In this document: positions 32,452-42,195 of the stretch, piece by piece
How the letters are laid out: each line of letters begins with the position of its first letter
Numbering within the stretch: the stretch's first letter is position 1
NCBI GenBank assembly: GCA_016792625.1
Contig: JAEUKK010000059.1
Coordinates: 96,210 to 160,209 of the forward strand
DNA length: 64,000 nt
From: Deltaproteobacteria bacterium
Lineage (GTDB): Bacteria; Myxococcota_A; UBA796; UBA2385
Reading direction: 5' to 3'
Notes under the pieces: generated by a model
What the model was told of the DNA's origin: nothing
The model's input: the letters and a program-made list of their open reading frames with translations, nothing else
Databases searched by the model: none
Translations under genes and position numbers: made by a program

Positions 32452-33747
32452 TCAGCCGACCAGCACCTCCTCCCCCGGGCGCTTCCAGGCGAGCAGGAAG
32501 TGCCCCCACAACAAGAGGCTGCGGCCGCCGACGTCGAGCTCGTGCAGCTCGCCGTCCACCCGCAGCTGCACGCGGTTGCCGACCTCGATGCTGATCGTCT
32601 CGAGCGCAGACAGGGGGCGGGCCCAGGTCGGCCGCCCGTCGGGCCCGCGCAGCTCGAGCGCCTCTGGGGTCAGGGTCACCTCACCCTGGGCGACCAGGGC
32701 CGGCCGGCCCTTCTTCTGCACCCGGCGGATCGCGCCCTGCACGCCGCGCAGCACCACCCCCTCGCGGGCCAGCAGGGCCGGATCCGGCGTGGGCGGGGCG
32801 CCGAAGTGTTTGAGCTGCGCCCGGTAGTGCGCGCCCACCGACTCGACCGGGCCGCCGGCCTCGGGGTGCAGCAGGCTCTCGGCGTCGACCCGCCAGCCGG
32901 CCCCGCAGGCCCGGCAGCGCACCCCGTTCCCGTCCTTCGGATCGACGGTGAGCGCCTCGAGCGCGCGGCAGGCCGGGCAGCTCCACAGCAGGGCGGGCAG
33001 GCCGTGGGCCATGCGCCAGCCGAAGACCCGCATGCCCGGCCGCAGGCGCTGGTGGGCCCGGATGCGCGTCTGCACCTCGGCGTCGAGCGCCTCATCCGTC
33101 CACTCGGGGCCGTAGTGGTGGGGGCCGTCGTAGTCGATCTCGAGCGGGACGTAGCGGGGGTACTTCGCCCAGCGCGGCTGGAAGAGGTAGGCGTTGTGCA
33201 GGCGGGCGTAGACGACCTTGGCGTCGAGCCGCTTGATCAGGCGCCCCATGCCCGGCTGCAGGGGCAGGGTCTCGCCGTCCCAGCAGCGCCGCCCCTCGGG
33301 GAAGATGGTGACCACGTTGCCCGCGTCCCAGAGGCGCTGCATGGTCGCCATCGCGTCGCGGTCCTTCACGTACTTGATCTTGGGGAAGGAGCCGAGCTGG
33401 GTCAGCCACCACCCGAGCACCGGCACCCGCAGCAGGGCCACGCTGGCCATGTAGGTGCAGGGCCGGGCCAGCGGCGAGGTCACCACGAAGGGGTCGAGGA
33501 AGGTCGTGTGGTTGGGCAGGAGCAGGAAGGGGCCGTGGCGCGGCACGGTGTCGAGGCCCCGCACCTGCATCCGCAGCATCAGCCGGTCGAGGATGTAGGT
33601 CAGGACGCGCGCGAGGTGCCAGTTGAGGAAGCGCGGCCACGACCAGCCGGCGTGGGGCAGCGCCGGGTGGCCCCCAAAATCAGGCGCGACCCGGGTCTCG
33701 GCGCGGAGCTGCGCCTCACCGGCGGGGGGCTGGGCAGGCGGGTGCAT
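32452..33747 (-). CDS. PlsC-like 1-acylglycerol-3-phosphate acyltransferase with zinc ribbon and extra C-terminal domain
   Basis: The protein has 431 residues. The acyltransferase domain (about 45-230) carries block I LPNHTTFLDPF (His-x4-Asp), block II-like KIKYVKDRDAMAT and block III TIFPEGRRCWDG; all catalytic residues are present. It would acylate lysophosphatidic acid or a related lipid at the inner membrane. Unusually, a zinc ribbon follows (CPACRALE then CRACGAGW, about 255-280), and the last 150 residues contain a beta-rich domain (GVVLRGVQGAIRRVQKKGRPALVAQGEVTL, GNRVQLRVDGELHELDV) that looks like a small lipid- or nucleotide-binding module. I do not know this fusion. No ribosome binding site is obvious. 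A second acyltransferase gene lies upstream on the same strand. Confidence 0.85.
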   Translation of the reverse strand: MHPPAQPPAGEAQLRAETRVAPDFGGHPALPHAGWSWPRFLNWHLARVLTYILDRLMLRMQVRGLDTVPRHGPFLLLPNHTTFLDPFVVTSPLARPCTYMASVALLRVPVLGWWLTQLGSFPKIKYVKDRDAMATMQRLWDAGNVVTIFPEGRRCWDGETLPLQPGMGRLIKRLDAKVVYARLHNAYLFQPRWAKYPRYVPLEIDYDGPHHYGPEWTDEALDAEVQTRIRAHQRLRPGMRVFGWRMAHGLPALLWSCPACRALEALTVDPKDGNGVRCRACGAGWRVDAESLLHPEAGGPVESVGAHYRAQLKHFGAPPTPDPALLAREGVVLRGVQGAIRRVQKKGRPALVAQGEVTLTPEALELRGPDGRPTWARPLSALETISIEVGNRVQLRVDGELHELDVGGRSLLLWGHFLLAWKRPGEEVLVG

Positions 33748-33828
33748 GGCTCACCAGAGGGGCGGGGCGCGGTGAAGCGCAGGGGGAGCCGCCGGTTAGC
33801 GCCGGCGCGCGGCCCCCACAAGGCCCGC

Positions 33829-34671
33829 TCAGCCGTCGACCCGGGGGGGCGGCAGGCCTTTGCCGGACAGCTCCGCCCGCAGGGCCTCGGCCAGATCGCC
33901 GATCCGGGCCATGCAGCGCTCGCTCGCCGCCCGCCAGGTCGCCGGGTCCTCGGCGTCGGCGCTGATGTCGCTCAGGTCCACGTCGGGGCCGTAGCAGATG
34001 TAGATCGGCCAGCGCTCCGGCTCGACCCAGTTCCGCCAGGTCTCCTTGATGATGTGGTTGCCCATCCCCACGATGAAGATGGGCACGATGCGCACCCCGC
34101 GGGCGGCCACGGCCACCTGCCCCACGCCGGCGTGGGCCTTGAGCAGGGCGTAGGGGTCGGGGCCCTTGTTGCGCGTGCCCTCGGGGTGGATGCCCACCCA
34201 GGTGCCGGGCACCTCCAGCTCGGCCTGCACCCGCCGCATGGCGTAGCGGTTCCAGCCGCGGCCCTCGGGCCGGCGCAGGATGGGCGGGAACATCGCCATC
34301 ACCGTCATGCCCCAGTTGACCGCCGCGCCGAGCGCGCTCTCGTAGAAGAACTCGGCCCGCACGGGGAAGAAGCAGCGCTTGCCCAGCTTGCTGCCGGTGA
34401 CGTTGGCGTAGGCGACCACGTAGAAGTCAAAGAAGCTGCGGTGGTTGGCCACGAGCAGGGCCCGGGCCTCGGGGCCGAGGCTGGCGAGGTGGTCGGCGCC
34501 GCGCACCACAAAGCGCCGCCCGCCACAGAACCACAGCAAGAAGCGCATAAAGGTCGCGATCCACAGCACCGAGAGCACCTTGAGGCGGCGGTTCACCCAG
34601 TCGGAGAAGCGGTACCAGCGGCGCTCCGCCGGCCGGAGCGCGGCGAGCTGGTCGGGGGTGGGCGCGAGCAT
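33829..34671 (-). CDS. Lysophospholipid acyltransferase (PlsC-like)
   Basis: The protein has 280 residues and starts at ATG 34671. The N-terminal hydrophobic helix (VLSVLWIATFMRFLLWFC) anchors it in the membrane. Acyltransferase motifs: ALLVANHRSFFDFY (His-x4-Asp), the block containing GWNRYAMRRV, and GIHPEGTRNKG. The glycerophosphate-binding region is followed by VRIVPIFIVGMGN. It is probably the acyltransferase that works with PlsX/PlsY or that remodels phospholipids. A TAGCCT hexamer at 34730 on this strand may be its -10. It is transcribed ahead of the larger PlsC-like gene with an 80-base gap. Confidence 0.9.
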   Translation of the reverse strand: MLAPTPDQLAALRPAERRWYRFSDWVNRRLKVLSVLWIATFMRFLLWFCGGRRFVVRGADHLASLGPEARALLVANHRSFFDFYVVAYANVTGSKLGKRCFFPVRAEFFYESALGAAVNWGMTVMAMFPPILRRPEGRGWNRYAMRRVQAELEVPGTWVGIHPEGTRNKGPDPYALLKAHAGVGQVAVAARGVRIVPIFIVGMGNHIIKETWRNWVEPERWPIYICYGPDVDLSDISADAEDPATWRAASERCMARIGDLAEALRAELSGKGLPPPRVDG

Positions 34672-34729
34672 GGGGGGCGCTCAGGTCGAGGGGAGAGGCG
34701 GCGCGGCGGGCTGCCATCGGCGGGGCTGG

Positions 34730-34735
34730 AGGCTA
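34730..34735 (-). promoter_or_regulatory. Candidate -10 box TAGCCT
   Basis: Read on the minus strand, TAGCCT is 59 bases before the ATG at 34671. It is one of the recurring TANNCT boxes; no -35 is clear. Confidence 0.3.
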
Positions 34736-34785
34736 CCCCAGGCGGGGGTGCCGGCGGACGGCGCGCGCCCCGCAGGAGGTGCCGG

Positions 34786-35241
34786 ATGCGTGTGTGGATG
34801 AGGATCCTGGCCCTGGGCCCGCTGGGCCTGCTCGGCTGCGGCGGCCCGAAGGACAGCGGCGGGGCGGCGGACGAGGCCGTGGGCGGCCCCAGCGCTGCCC
34901 AGACGGCCGACGGGCGCTGGCGAGTGGCCTACAGCGCCGACCCCGCGCCCCTCCCCTTCAACGAGCCCTTCACCTTGGACTGGGCGGTCGAGGCCCTCGA
35001 CGGCAGCGCGCCGGCCGAGGTGCTCTACGTCGACCTGTGGATGCCCGAGCACCAGCACGGCGGCGCGACCCTGCCCACCACCACAGCCACCGGCGCCGAT
35101 GGCGAGGCGATGCGCTTCCGCACCACCGACCTGCAGCTGCACATGCCCGGCGACTGGCAGATCCAGGTGCGGGTCGACGGCGGCGGCGAGACCGACGCGG
35201 TGGACCTGCCCTACCGCTGCTGTGAGGGCTACGCCGACTGA
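34786..35241 (+). CDS. FixH/YtkA-like lipoprotein
   Basis: The protein has 151 residues. AGGAGG ends six bases before ATG 34786; an open frame further upstream is on the antisense strand of the acyltransferase genes and is ignored. The lipobox LGPLGLLGC puts the Cys at about residue 18, then a Gly/Ser/Asp linker. The mature domain is one beta-sandwich like the YtkA/FixH fold: WRVAYSADPAPLPFNEPFTL, VLYVDLWMPEHQHGGA, MRFRTTDLQLHMPGDWQIQVRV. The 'MPxHxHG' and 'M.G.W.I.V.V' features match that family; such proteins are found near copper and cytochrome oxidase functions, though no such gene is nearby. The final CC pair may bind metal or form disulphides. Confidence 0.72.
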   Translation: MRVWMRILALGPLGLLGCGGPKDSGGAADEAVGGPSAAQTADGRWRVAYSADPAPLPFNEPFTLDWAVEALDGSAPAEVLYVDLWMPEHQHGGATLPTTTATGADGEAMRFRTTDLQLHMPGDWQIQVRVDGGGETDAVDLPYRCCEGYAD

Positions 35242-35273
35242 GCGCAGCGCCGCGGCGCCGCCCAGGAGGCTTC

Positions 35274-37334
<2,061 letters not shown>

Positions 37335-37555
37335 GGGGGAGGTGGGGTGTCGGACGGGGGGAGGTGCCCTGCCCCGCTCTGCCGCTCTCCTCCGGCCCAG
37401 GCCCCCGGGCGCGCGCCCAGCGCCCCCGGCGCGCGCACCGCGGGCCCGCGCCAGCGGCCCCAGGCCAACGGGCGCCTTGACAGGGGGGGCCAAGGGGCCC
37501 GCAGGATCGTGGGCGGCCACGCACCCTCACCCCGCGCGGCCGCGAGGAGCCTGCC

Positions 37556-38341
37556 ATGTCCCGCGCCGCCCACTTCACCTTCCCCCGGATGCCCACCGCA
37601 GACCAGACCACGGTCGTGCAGCAGGTGCTCACCGGCCTCGAGGCCCACGGCCTCGGCGCCACGCCGGCCGCCGACCAGGCCCGCCGGGTGCTCCGCGCCG
37701 CCGCCCTGCTCCATGAACAAGAGGCCGCCTGGTCGCTGCACCGCCGGGGCGGGGCGAGCAAGGCCGTGGCCAGCGCCCCGCGGGGCGGGCCCGAGCTCAA
37801 CGTGCTCGACACCGCGGTCGACAACCTGCTCGGCCGCCTCTACCGCAAGCTCGAGGCCGACATCATCTTCTTCGAGCGGGGCAGCGCCGAGGGCGCGCCG
37901 CTCGAGCGCCTTCTCGACGCGCTGTTCCCGCACGGCCTCGTCGACCACGTGCGCCTGCGCTGGATGGCCCAGGTGGCCGCGAACCGCCGCCTGGTCGAGG
38001 TGCTCACCGGCCCGACCTACGCCGCCGAGGTGGCCGCCGCCGGCCTGCGCCCGCTCATCGCCCCGCTCACCGCGGCCGTCGACCGCTTTGAGGAGGGCTT
38101 CCGCTCGACCCTCACCCCCGGCTCGACCGCGCCCACCTGGGCCGACCTGCTCGAGGGCAGCGCCGAGGCCCACGAGGGCCTGCTGCTGCTCTACATGCAC
38201 CTCGAGCTGCTGGTCGACGCGAGCCCGCTGCTCTACGGCGACGTGCTCGCCCCGCTGCTCACCGCCTGGGAGGCCAGCCGCACCCGCCGCCGCCGGAGCA
38301 CCAGCGAGGCGAGCGCTGAGGCGGAGAGCGACGAGGGCTGA
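37556..38341 (+). CDS. Hypothetical helical protein
   Basis: The protein has 261 residues. GAGGAG stands before ATG 37556. It is almost all helix by appearance ([70 protein letters not shown]), with a charged Ser/Arg/Glu tail at 250-261. There is no signal peptide or membrane segment. No family is recognised. A TTGACA hexamer at 37477 lies in the 221-base gap before the gene, but with no well-spaced -10. It is the last ordinary gene before the repeat array and the ATPase/nuclease operon. Confidence 0.65.
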   Translation: MSRAAHFTFPRMPTADQTTVVQQVLTGLEAHGLGATPAADQARRVLRAAALLHEQEAAWSLHRRGGASKAVASAPRGGPELNVLDTAVDNLLGRLYRKLEADIIFFERGSAEGAPLERLLDALFPHGLVDHVRLRWMAQVAANRRLVEVLTGPTYAAEVAAAGLRPLIAPLTAAVDRFEEGFRSTLTPGSTAPTWADLLEGSAEAHEGLLLLYMHLELLVDASPLLYGDVLAPLLTAWEASRTRRRRSTSEASAEAESDEG

Positions 38342-38848
38342 GCCTGGGAGGGCTTAGCTAAAGGTGGTGGAGCGGGCGGCGCTCGGGCTCGGGGGCTTAG
38401 CGAAGGGTCTGGGCCGGGCGGCGCTTGGCCTGGAGGGCTTTGCGAAGGGTCTGGGCCGGGCGGCGCTTGGCCTGGAGGGCTTAGCTAAGGGTCTGGGCCG
38501 GGCGGCGCTCGGCGGTGGGGGCTTAGCTAAGGGTGGAGGGGCGGGCGGCGCCCGGGTTGCAGGGCTTAGCGAAGGGCGGAAGGCCGGGCGGCGCCTGGGT
38601 GGAGTGGCTTAGTGAAGGGTGGCGGACCCACCGGCGCTTGGTCAGCGACGGGCCACCAGACGGTCGCGCCCGGTCCGGCAGCGCCGGGGCCCTCAGGACC
38701 TCCACCGGTGCCCATGCCGCATGGCGAGACACTTGACGCGCTCCCCACGCTGGCCTTGCGACGCGGTTAGGCAGACCCCGGCGCCTATCCAATTCGATCT
38801 GCACGGCTGGATTTCCGACTGACCCGAAGCATCCCAACAGAGGTGCCC
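38342..38848. other. Intergenic region: tandem-repeat array followed by a less GC-rich leader
   Basis: The first 310 bases are the 42-bp array described separately. From about 38690 to 38848 the composition changes to more A and T (for example CTATCCAATTCGATCTGC at 38785-38802), fitting a promoter region for the ATPase gene. TTGACG at 38733 and TATCCA at 38786 are weak hexamers at unsuitable spacing. AGAGG at 38839-38843 is the ribosome binding site for ATG 38849. I see no gene here. Confidence 0.6.
38349..38652. repeat. Seven 42-43 bp tandem repeats with dyad-symmetric cores
   Basis: Each unit holds a 10-bp core followed by GGGCCGGGCGGCGC-like sequence. Cores start at 38353, 38396, 38438, 38480, 38522, 38565 and 38608 (steps 43, 42, 42, 42, 43, 43). 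At 38480 and 38522 the core is the perfect palindrome CTTAGCTAAG; the others differ by one to three bases. The step equals four helical turns, so the cores face the same side of the DNA. An open frame crossing the array shows a 14-residue repeat, but it shifts where the step is 43. The array ends about 200 bases before the ATPase operon. Confidence 0.88.
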
Positions 38849-40408
38849 ATGTCGCGCCGTGGCCAAGCCGCAAAGACCCAGCGCAAGCCTATCGACGAGA
38901 GCGACGTCACTCGGCTTGCACGGGCTACTGAATTGATGCCGTGGCTGCAGCTGCTCTGCGCCGACTTCGAAGCTGCGGGCTGGTCTCGCGAGGCCGTATT
39001 CCACGAACCCAACAGAGACGAGGCATGGCTGTACTGGCGGCCCCCGCTCAAACACCGTCAGGCCTACCGCATCAGCAGACCGGTGCTCATGGCGGTGTCG
39101 ACAGAGCCGTTCAGCGCATTCATGACCACCTGGATCGGCAGCAGGAGTGCGCAGACCAACGGGGAGGTCGATCCCCGGCTCGTGCTGATCGCCGATGGCA
39201 GGCCAGGACTGCGTGCCCGAGCCGCGGCCCTCCCTCATTGGCAAGGCGTGGTCGCAGTCGAGCCCGGCGCGGTCGGCGAGCTCGACGCCGACCTCGCCCG
39301 GGTGCTCAAGGCGATCGACCCCTTCGACCTGCGGGTGCCGGTCGAGGGCGAGGCCCTGGTCGGCCGTGACGACGACCTGTTGCAGCTGGTCGCCGACCTG
39401 CAGGAGCACCCGGCCATCGGCCTTTTTGGGCTACGGAAGATGGGCAAGACCAGCCTCGCCAAGGCAGTGCAGGCCCGCTTCACCGCGCTGACCGACCCAG
39501 GCGCGCCGCACACCTGGGCCTTCGCCTACGCCGACGCGGAGCGTGAGCTGCAGGGCGGCGTGGAGGGCCTCGCCCAAGCGCTCACCGCCCAGCTGCACCG
39601 CCCGCGCAAGGGGAACGAGCAGCCCGGCCGCGGGCTCCCCGGGCTGCGCCACGCGGTCGAGCACCTCAACCGCACCCATCACCCGGTGTGCCTGATCATC
39701 GACGAGCACGACCTGCTCATCCAGGGCGGCAACGCCTACGCCGCGGGCGCGGTGGACCTGCTCCGCCTGCTCCGCGCGTTGAGCCAGGACCGCGCGCAGG
39801 CCGTGCGCGTGGTGCTCATCGGCCGCCAGCCCGACCGGGTGAACGCGCCGTGGCTGCTCGACCAGCCAAACCCCACGCTGAACTACTTTCGCCCCCACTG
39901 GGTCGGCCCCCTGCGCCGCGAGGCGAGCGACGCCCTGCTGCGCCAGCTAGGCGAGGCCGCGGGGCTGCACTTTGACCCACCGGCGCTCGATGAGGCCTGG
40001 GAGCTCGCGGCCGGCCACCCCCTGATGACCCGGCTCTACGGCTCCGCGATCTACCGGTTGGCGCTCGCCGCCAGCGCCGGCGCGCCACTGCGCGCACAAG
40101 CCGCGGGACCATTCGCGCTCTCCGCCCGCGACCGGTTGTTGAGGAATATTGACGCAGAGAACCACTTTGCCGAGGTGCAGCTCCTGCTGTCACAGCTGAA
40201 CCCGGACGCGCTGGCCTTGCTCGGGGAGCTCGCCCGCAGCACCGACCCCGCCGCGCTGTGGGCTGCGGCGGACGCGGACGAGCCACGGGCAGCGGACCTG
40301 CTGCAGCACTTCGGGTTGGTGGAGCCAGGGACGGGGCGCGTGCCGGGCCTGCTCCGGTACTTCCTCGCGCCGCGCCCCGCGCGCCGCCGCGCCGCGGAGG
40401 TCGCGTGA
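38849..40408 (+). CDS. P-loop ATPase (ATPase_2/STAND type) with unknown N-terminal domain
   Basis: The protein has 519 residues. ATG 38849 is preferred (AGAGG five bases upstream); GTG 38843 is in frame two codons earlier. Residues about 20-157 form a domain I cannot name, with a strand-helix-strand part (PRLVLIADGRPGLR, HWQGVVAVEPGAV). The NTPase begins at the typical 'VGRDDDLLQLVADLQ' and has Walker A FGLRKMGKTS (about 193-202) and Walker B CLIIDEHDLL (Asp285, Glu286), as in MNS-clade STAND and archaeal ATPase_2 proteins. A sensor-like Arg (VVLIGRQPDRV) follows, then helices to the C-terminus. No TPR, LRR or WD sensor is visible. First codons use more A/T-ending codons than its neighbours. 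The TGA overlaps the GTG of the nuclease-ATPase gene, so the products are probably made in fixed ratio. Confidence 0.82.
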   Translation: MSRRGQAAKTQRKPIDESDVTRLARATELMPWLQLLCADFEAAGWSREAVFHEPNRDEAWLYWRPPLKHRQAYRISRPVLMAVSTEPFSAFMTTWIGSRSAQTNGEVDPRLVLIADGRPGLRARAAALPHWQGVVAVEPGAVGELDADLARVLKAIDPFDLRVPVEGEALVGRDDDLLQLVADLQEHPAIGLFGLRKMGKTSLAKAVQARFTALTDPGAPHTWAFAYADAERELQGGVEGLAQALTAQLHRPRKGNEQPGRGLPGLRHAVEHLNRTHHPVCLIIDEHDLLIQGGNAYAAGAVDLLRLLRALSQDRAQAVRVVLIGRQPDRVNAPWLLDQPNPTLNYFRPHWVGPLRREASDALLRQLGEAAGLHFDPPALDEAWELAAGHPLMTRLYGSAIYRLALAASAGAPLRAQAAGPFALSARDRLLRNIDAENHFAEVQLLLSQLNPDALALLGELARSTDPAALWAAADADEPRAADLLQHFGLVEPGTGRVPGLLRYFLAPRPARRRAAEVA

Positions 40409-41961
40409 CCGGGCCGTACCGCTGGGACTCGGAGCGCCCAGAGGCGCTGCTCCCCCGCGCCGAGTTTGAGATCCTCGCCGGGCTGTTGTCCGCGGGTGAG
40501 CGCGCGATGGTCTACGCGGGCCACGGCATGGGCAAGTCCGTCCTGCTTCGGTGGCTCCAAGCACAGCTCAGCGCCCGAGGCATGCGCGTCGCGTACCTCG
40601 CCGCGCCGGCCGGACTGCCGCTTCACGAGGCCCTCCGGCGTGCGCTCGGACCGGACTGCCGGGATCTGAACGAGGCGATCAGCGCAGCCTGCGCCACCAC
40701 CCCGGTCGCCGTGCTGATCGATGAAGCCGACGCCTGGGTGGCCGGAGACCGCGTGGAGGCCACCTGCCTCGCGCTGACCGCGCTGGACAAGGCGTCCCGG
40801 GACGAGCAGCAGGGCCGGCTCGGGGTGCTGGTGGCTGGCGGGCTGGGCCAGCACTTGCTCAACCGCAGCATCCTCGGATCACCGTTCGCCTCGCGGGTCG
40901 AGCGGACCACCTTCCTGGAGCCCCTCAACGCAACCGAGCTCTGGTCGCTTGCCCGTCAGCTCCGGGAACAACGACAGGCAGACAGCGCACCCGCCTTGAG
41001 AGAGTGGTGCGCGGAGCTTCAGCTCGCCAGCGGCGGCGTGCCGGCCCTCGCCGCACGGGCGCTGCAATTGGCCTGGGCGCTGCCGCTCGATCGCCCGCTC
41101 GTCCCGCCCGCTGAGCTCCTCGGGCGGTGGCTCGATGCGCAGCACAGCTTTCGCGCGAGCGTGCGGAGCTCCGTCATTGTTGGGGACCGAGATTTCGCTT
41201 GGCGCCTGCTCGACCGAATTCGAGCAGCACCCGACGGCGCGGTCCCCTACGCAGACCTCGACGCGATCTGCCCGCCGGGCACCACGCCCGACGGGCTCAT
41301 CCGATTGCTGGTGAGCGCCGGCCTCGTGCACCCCGATCGGGACCTGGGCGCCGAGCCCGCGTTGGTCCGCCCCAGCCCGTCGGTCTTGCTCGGCGACCGG
41401 CCGCGGGCGCCCCGCGCCGCCACGGCGCTTGACCAGCTCTACGCCGACCTTCAGGCCGTCGCCGGAGAGCTGAGCCTGCATCGCGCCGATCTGCGCGTGG
41501 GGAGCGGCGCCAACCGAGCGCTCGTCCCCGAGGCCCTGTTCACCGCGATGGTGAGCATCGCGCTCAAGGCCCGCGGCTGGCAGGTGGAGCGTGAGGCCCA
41601 ACGTGGCGAGGGGCGCACCGACTTGTTGGTCCGTGGCTCTGGCCTGGCCGGACATGCCATCGTCGAGGTGAAGCGTTGGGGAAACGCCGACCTGCCATCG
41701 ATTTTTGACCAGTTGGCCGGCTATGTGAACGCTGCCCCGACCTTCGCCGACCACGACCAAACCGTCGGGCTCGCGGCCCTCGTGGTCGCGGGCCCAGAGG
41801 TCGCAGCCGCGGACCTCGTCGCGAAGCTGCCGCGCCTCAATCTCGAACCGACGCTGACCAGGGGATCGACGCAGGTGTGGCGGAGCGAGCTCGGCGGACC
41901 ACCATCGATCCCGCTCGCGACGCTCGTGGTCGCCGGCCTGTTCCGCTCGACCTTCGGCTGA
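40405..41961 (+). CDS. P-loop ATPase fused to a C-terminal PD-(D/E)XK nuclease
   Basis: The protein has 518 residues from GTG 40405, which overlaps the stop of the upstream ATPase gene (GTGA). ATPase part: Walker A YAGHGMGKSVLL (residues 37-48), Walker B VAVLIDEADAW (Asp106, Glu107), a sensor-1-like VLVAGGLGQ, and a winged-helix-like segment at about 276-310. The nuclease domain is at about 370-465: helix LFTAMVSIALKARGWQVE, then Asp406 in GRTDLLV and Glu421-x-Lys423 in AIVEVKRWG, followed by a helix IFDQLAGYV, the Mrr/PDDEXK_9-type order. All catalytic residues are present. The ATPase could move or gate the nuclease on DNA. The coupled pair looks like a conflict or defence module, which is inference. 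Confidence 0.84.
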   Translation: MTGPYRWDSERPEALLPRAEFEILAGLLSAGERAMVYAGHGMGKSVLLRWLQAQLSARGMRVAYLAAPAGLPLHEALRRALGPDCRDLNEAISAACATTPVAVLIDEADAWVAGDRVEATCLALTALDKASRDEQQGRLGVLVAGGLGQHLLNRSILGSPFASRVERTTFLEPLNATELWSLARQLREQRQADSAPALREWCAELQLASGGVPALAARALQLAWALPLDRPLVPPAELLGRWLDAQHSFRASVRSSVIVGDRDFAWRLLDRIRAAPDGAVPYADLDAICPPGTTPDGLIRLLVSAGLVHPDRDLGAEPALVRPSPSVLLGDRPRAPRAATALDQLYADLQAVAGELSLHRADLRVGSGANRALVPEALFTAMVSIALKARGWQVEREAQRGEGRTDLLVRGSGLAGHAIVEVKRWGNADLPSIFDQLAGYVNAAPTFADHDQTVGLAALVVAGPEVAAADLVAKLPRLNLEPTLTRGSTQVWRSELGGPPSIPLATLVVAGLFRSTFG

Positions 41962-42195
41962 GCACCCGACGCCACGCGGCGCCAACGGCGCACGTGGGCC
42001 GCCATGCGCTCGCCGGTGCGCGCCGCGGCAGGCGGGGGCGCCGTCTGGGCGCGCGGTCGCGCCCGGCCAGAGGACGACCGCCATGTGGCGCAGCTTGGCC
42101 CCGAGTCGAGAGTGGGCCGGTTCGCCGGCTTGCCCGTTGCCCCATCTTGAGTCCGCACGGCCGCATCGCCACGGATCTCATGCAAGGCCACCCCC

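Noticed and set aside
32500..34785. N-terminal extension of the FixH/YtkA-like lipoprotein by more than 700 codons
   Set aside because: The extension is the antisense of two acyltransferase genes. The true start has AGGAGG and a lipobox immediately after it.
37477..37482. TTGACA as promoter of the helical protein gene at 37556
   Set aside because: There is no acceptable -10 at 16-18 bases; AGGATC at 20 bases is too far and too weak to call.
38364..38612. Open frame across the 42-bp array with a 14-residue repeat (GLGRAALGLEGLAK)
   Set aside because: The frame holds only where the step is 42 bp; where the step is 43 bp the repeat motif changes frame. No ribosome binding site stands before the GTG. 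A 42-bp period gives such a frame automatically.
38349..38652. CRISPR array
   Set aside because: Units follow each other directly with gradual divergence. There are no unique spacers between fixed repeats and no cas genes.
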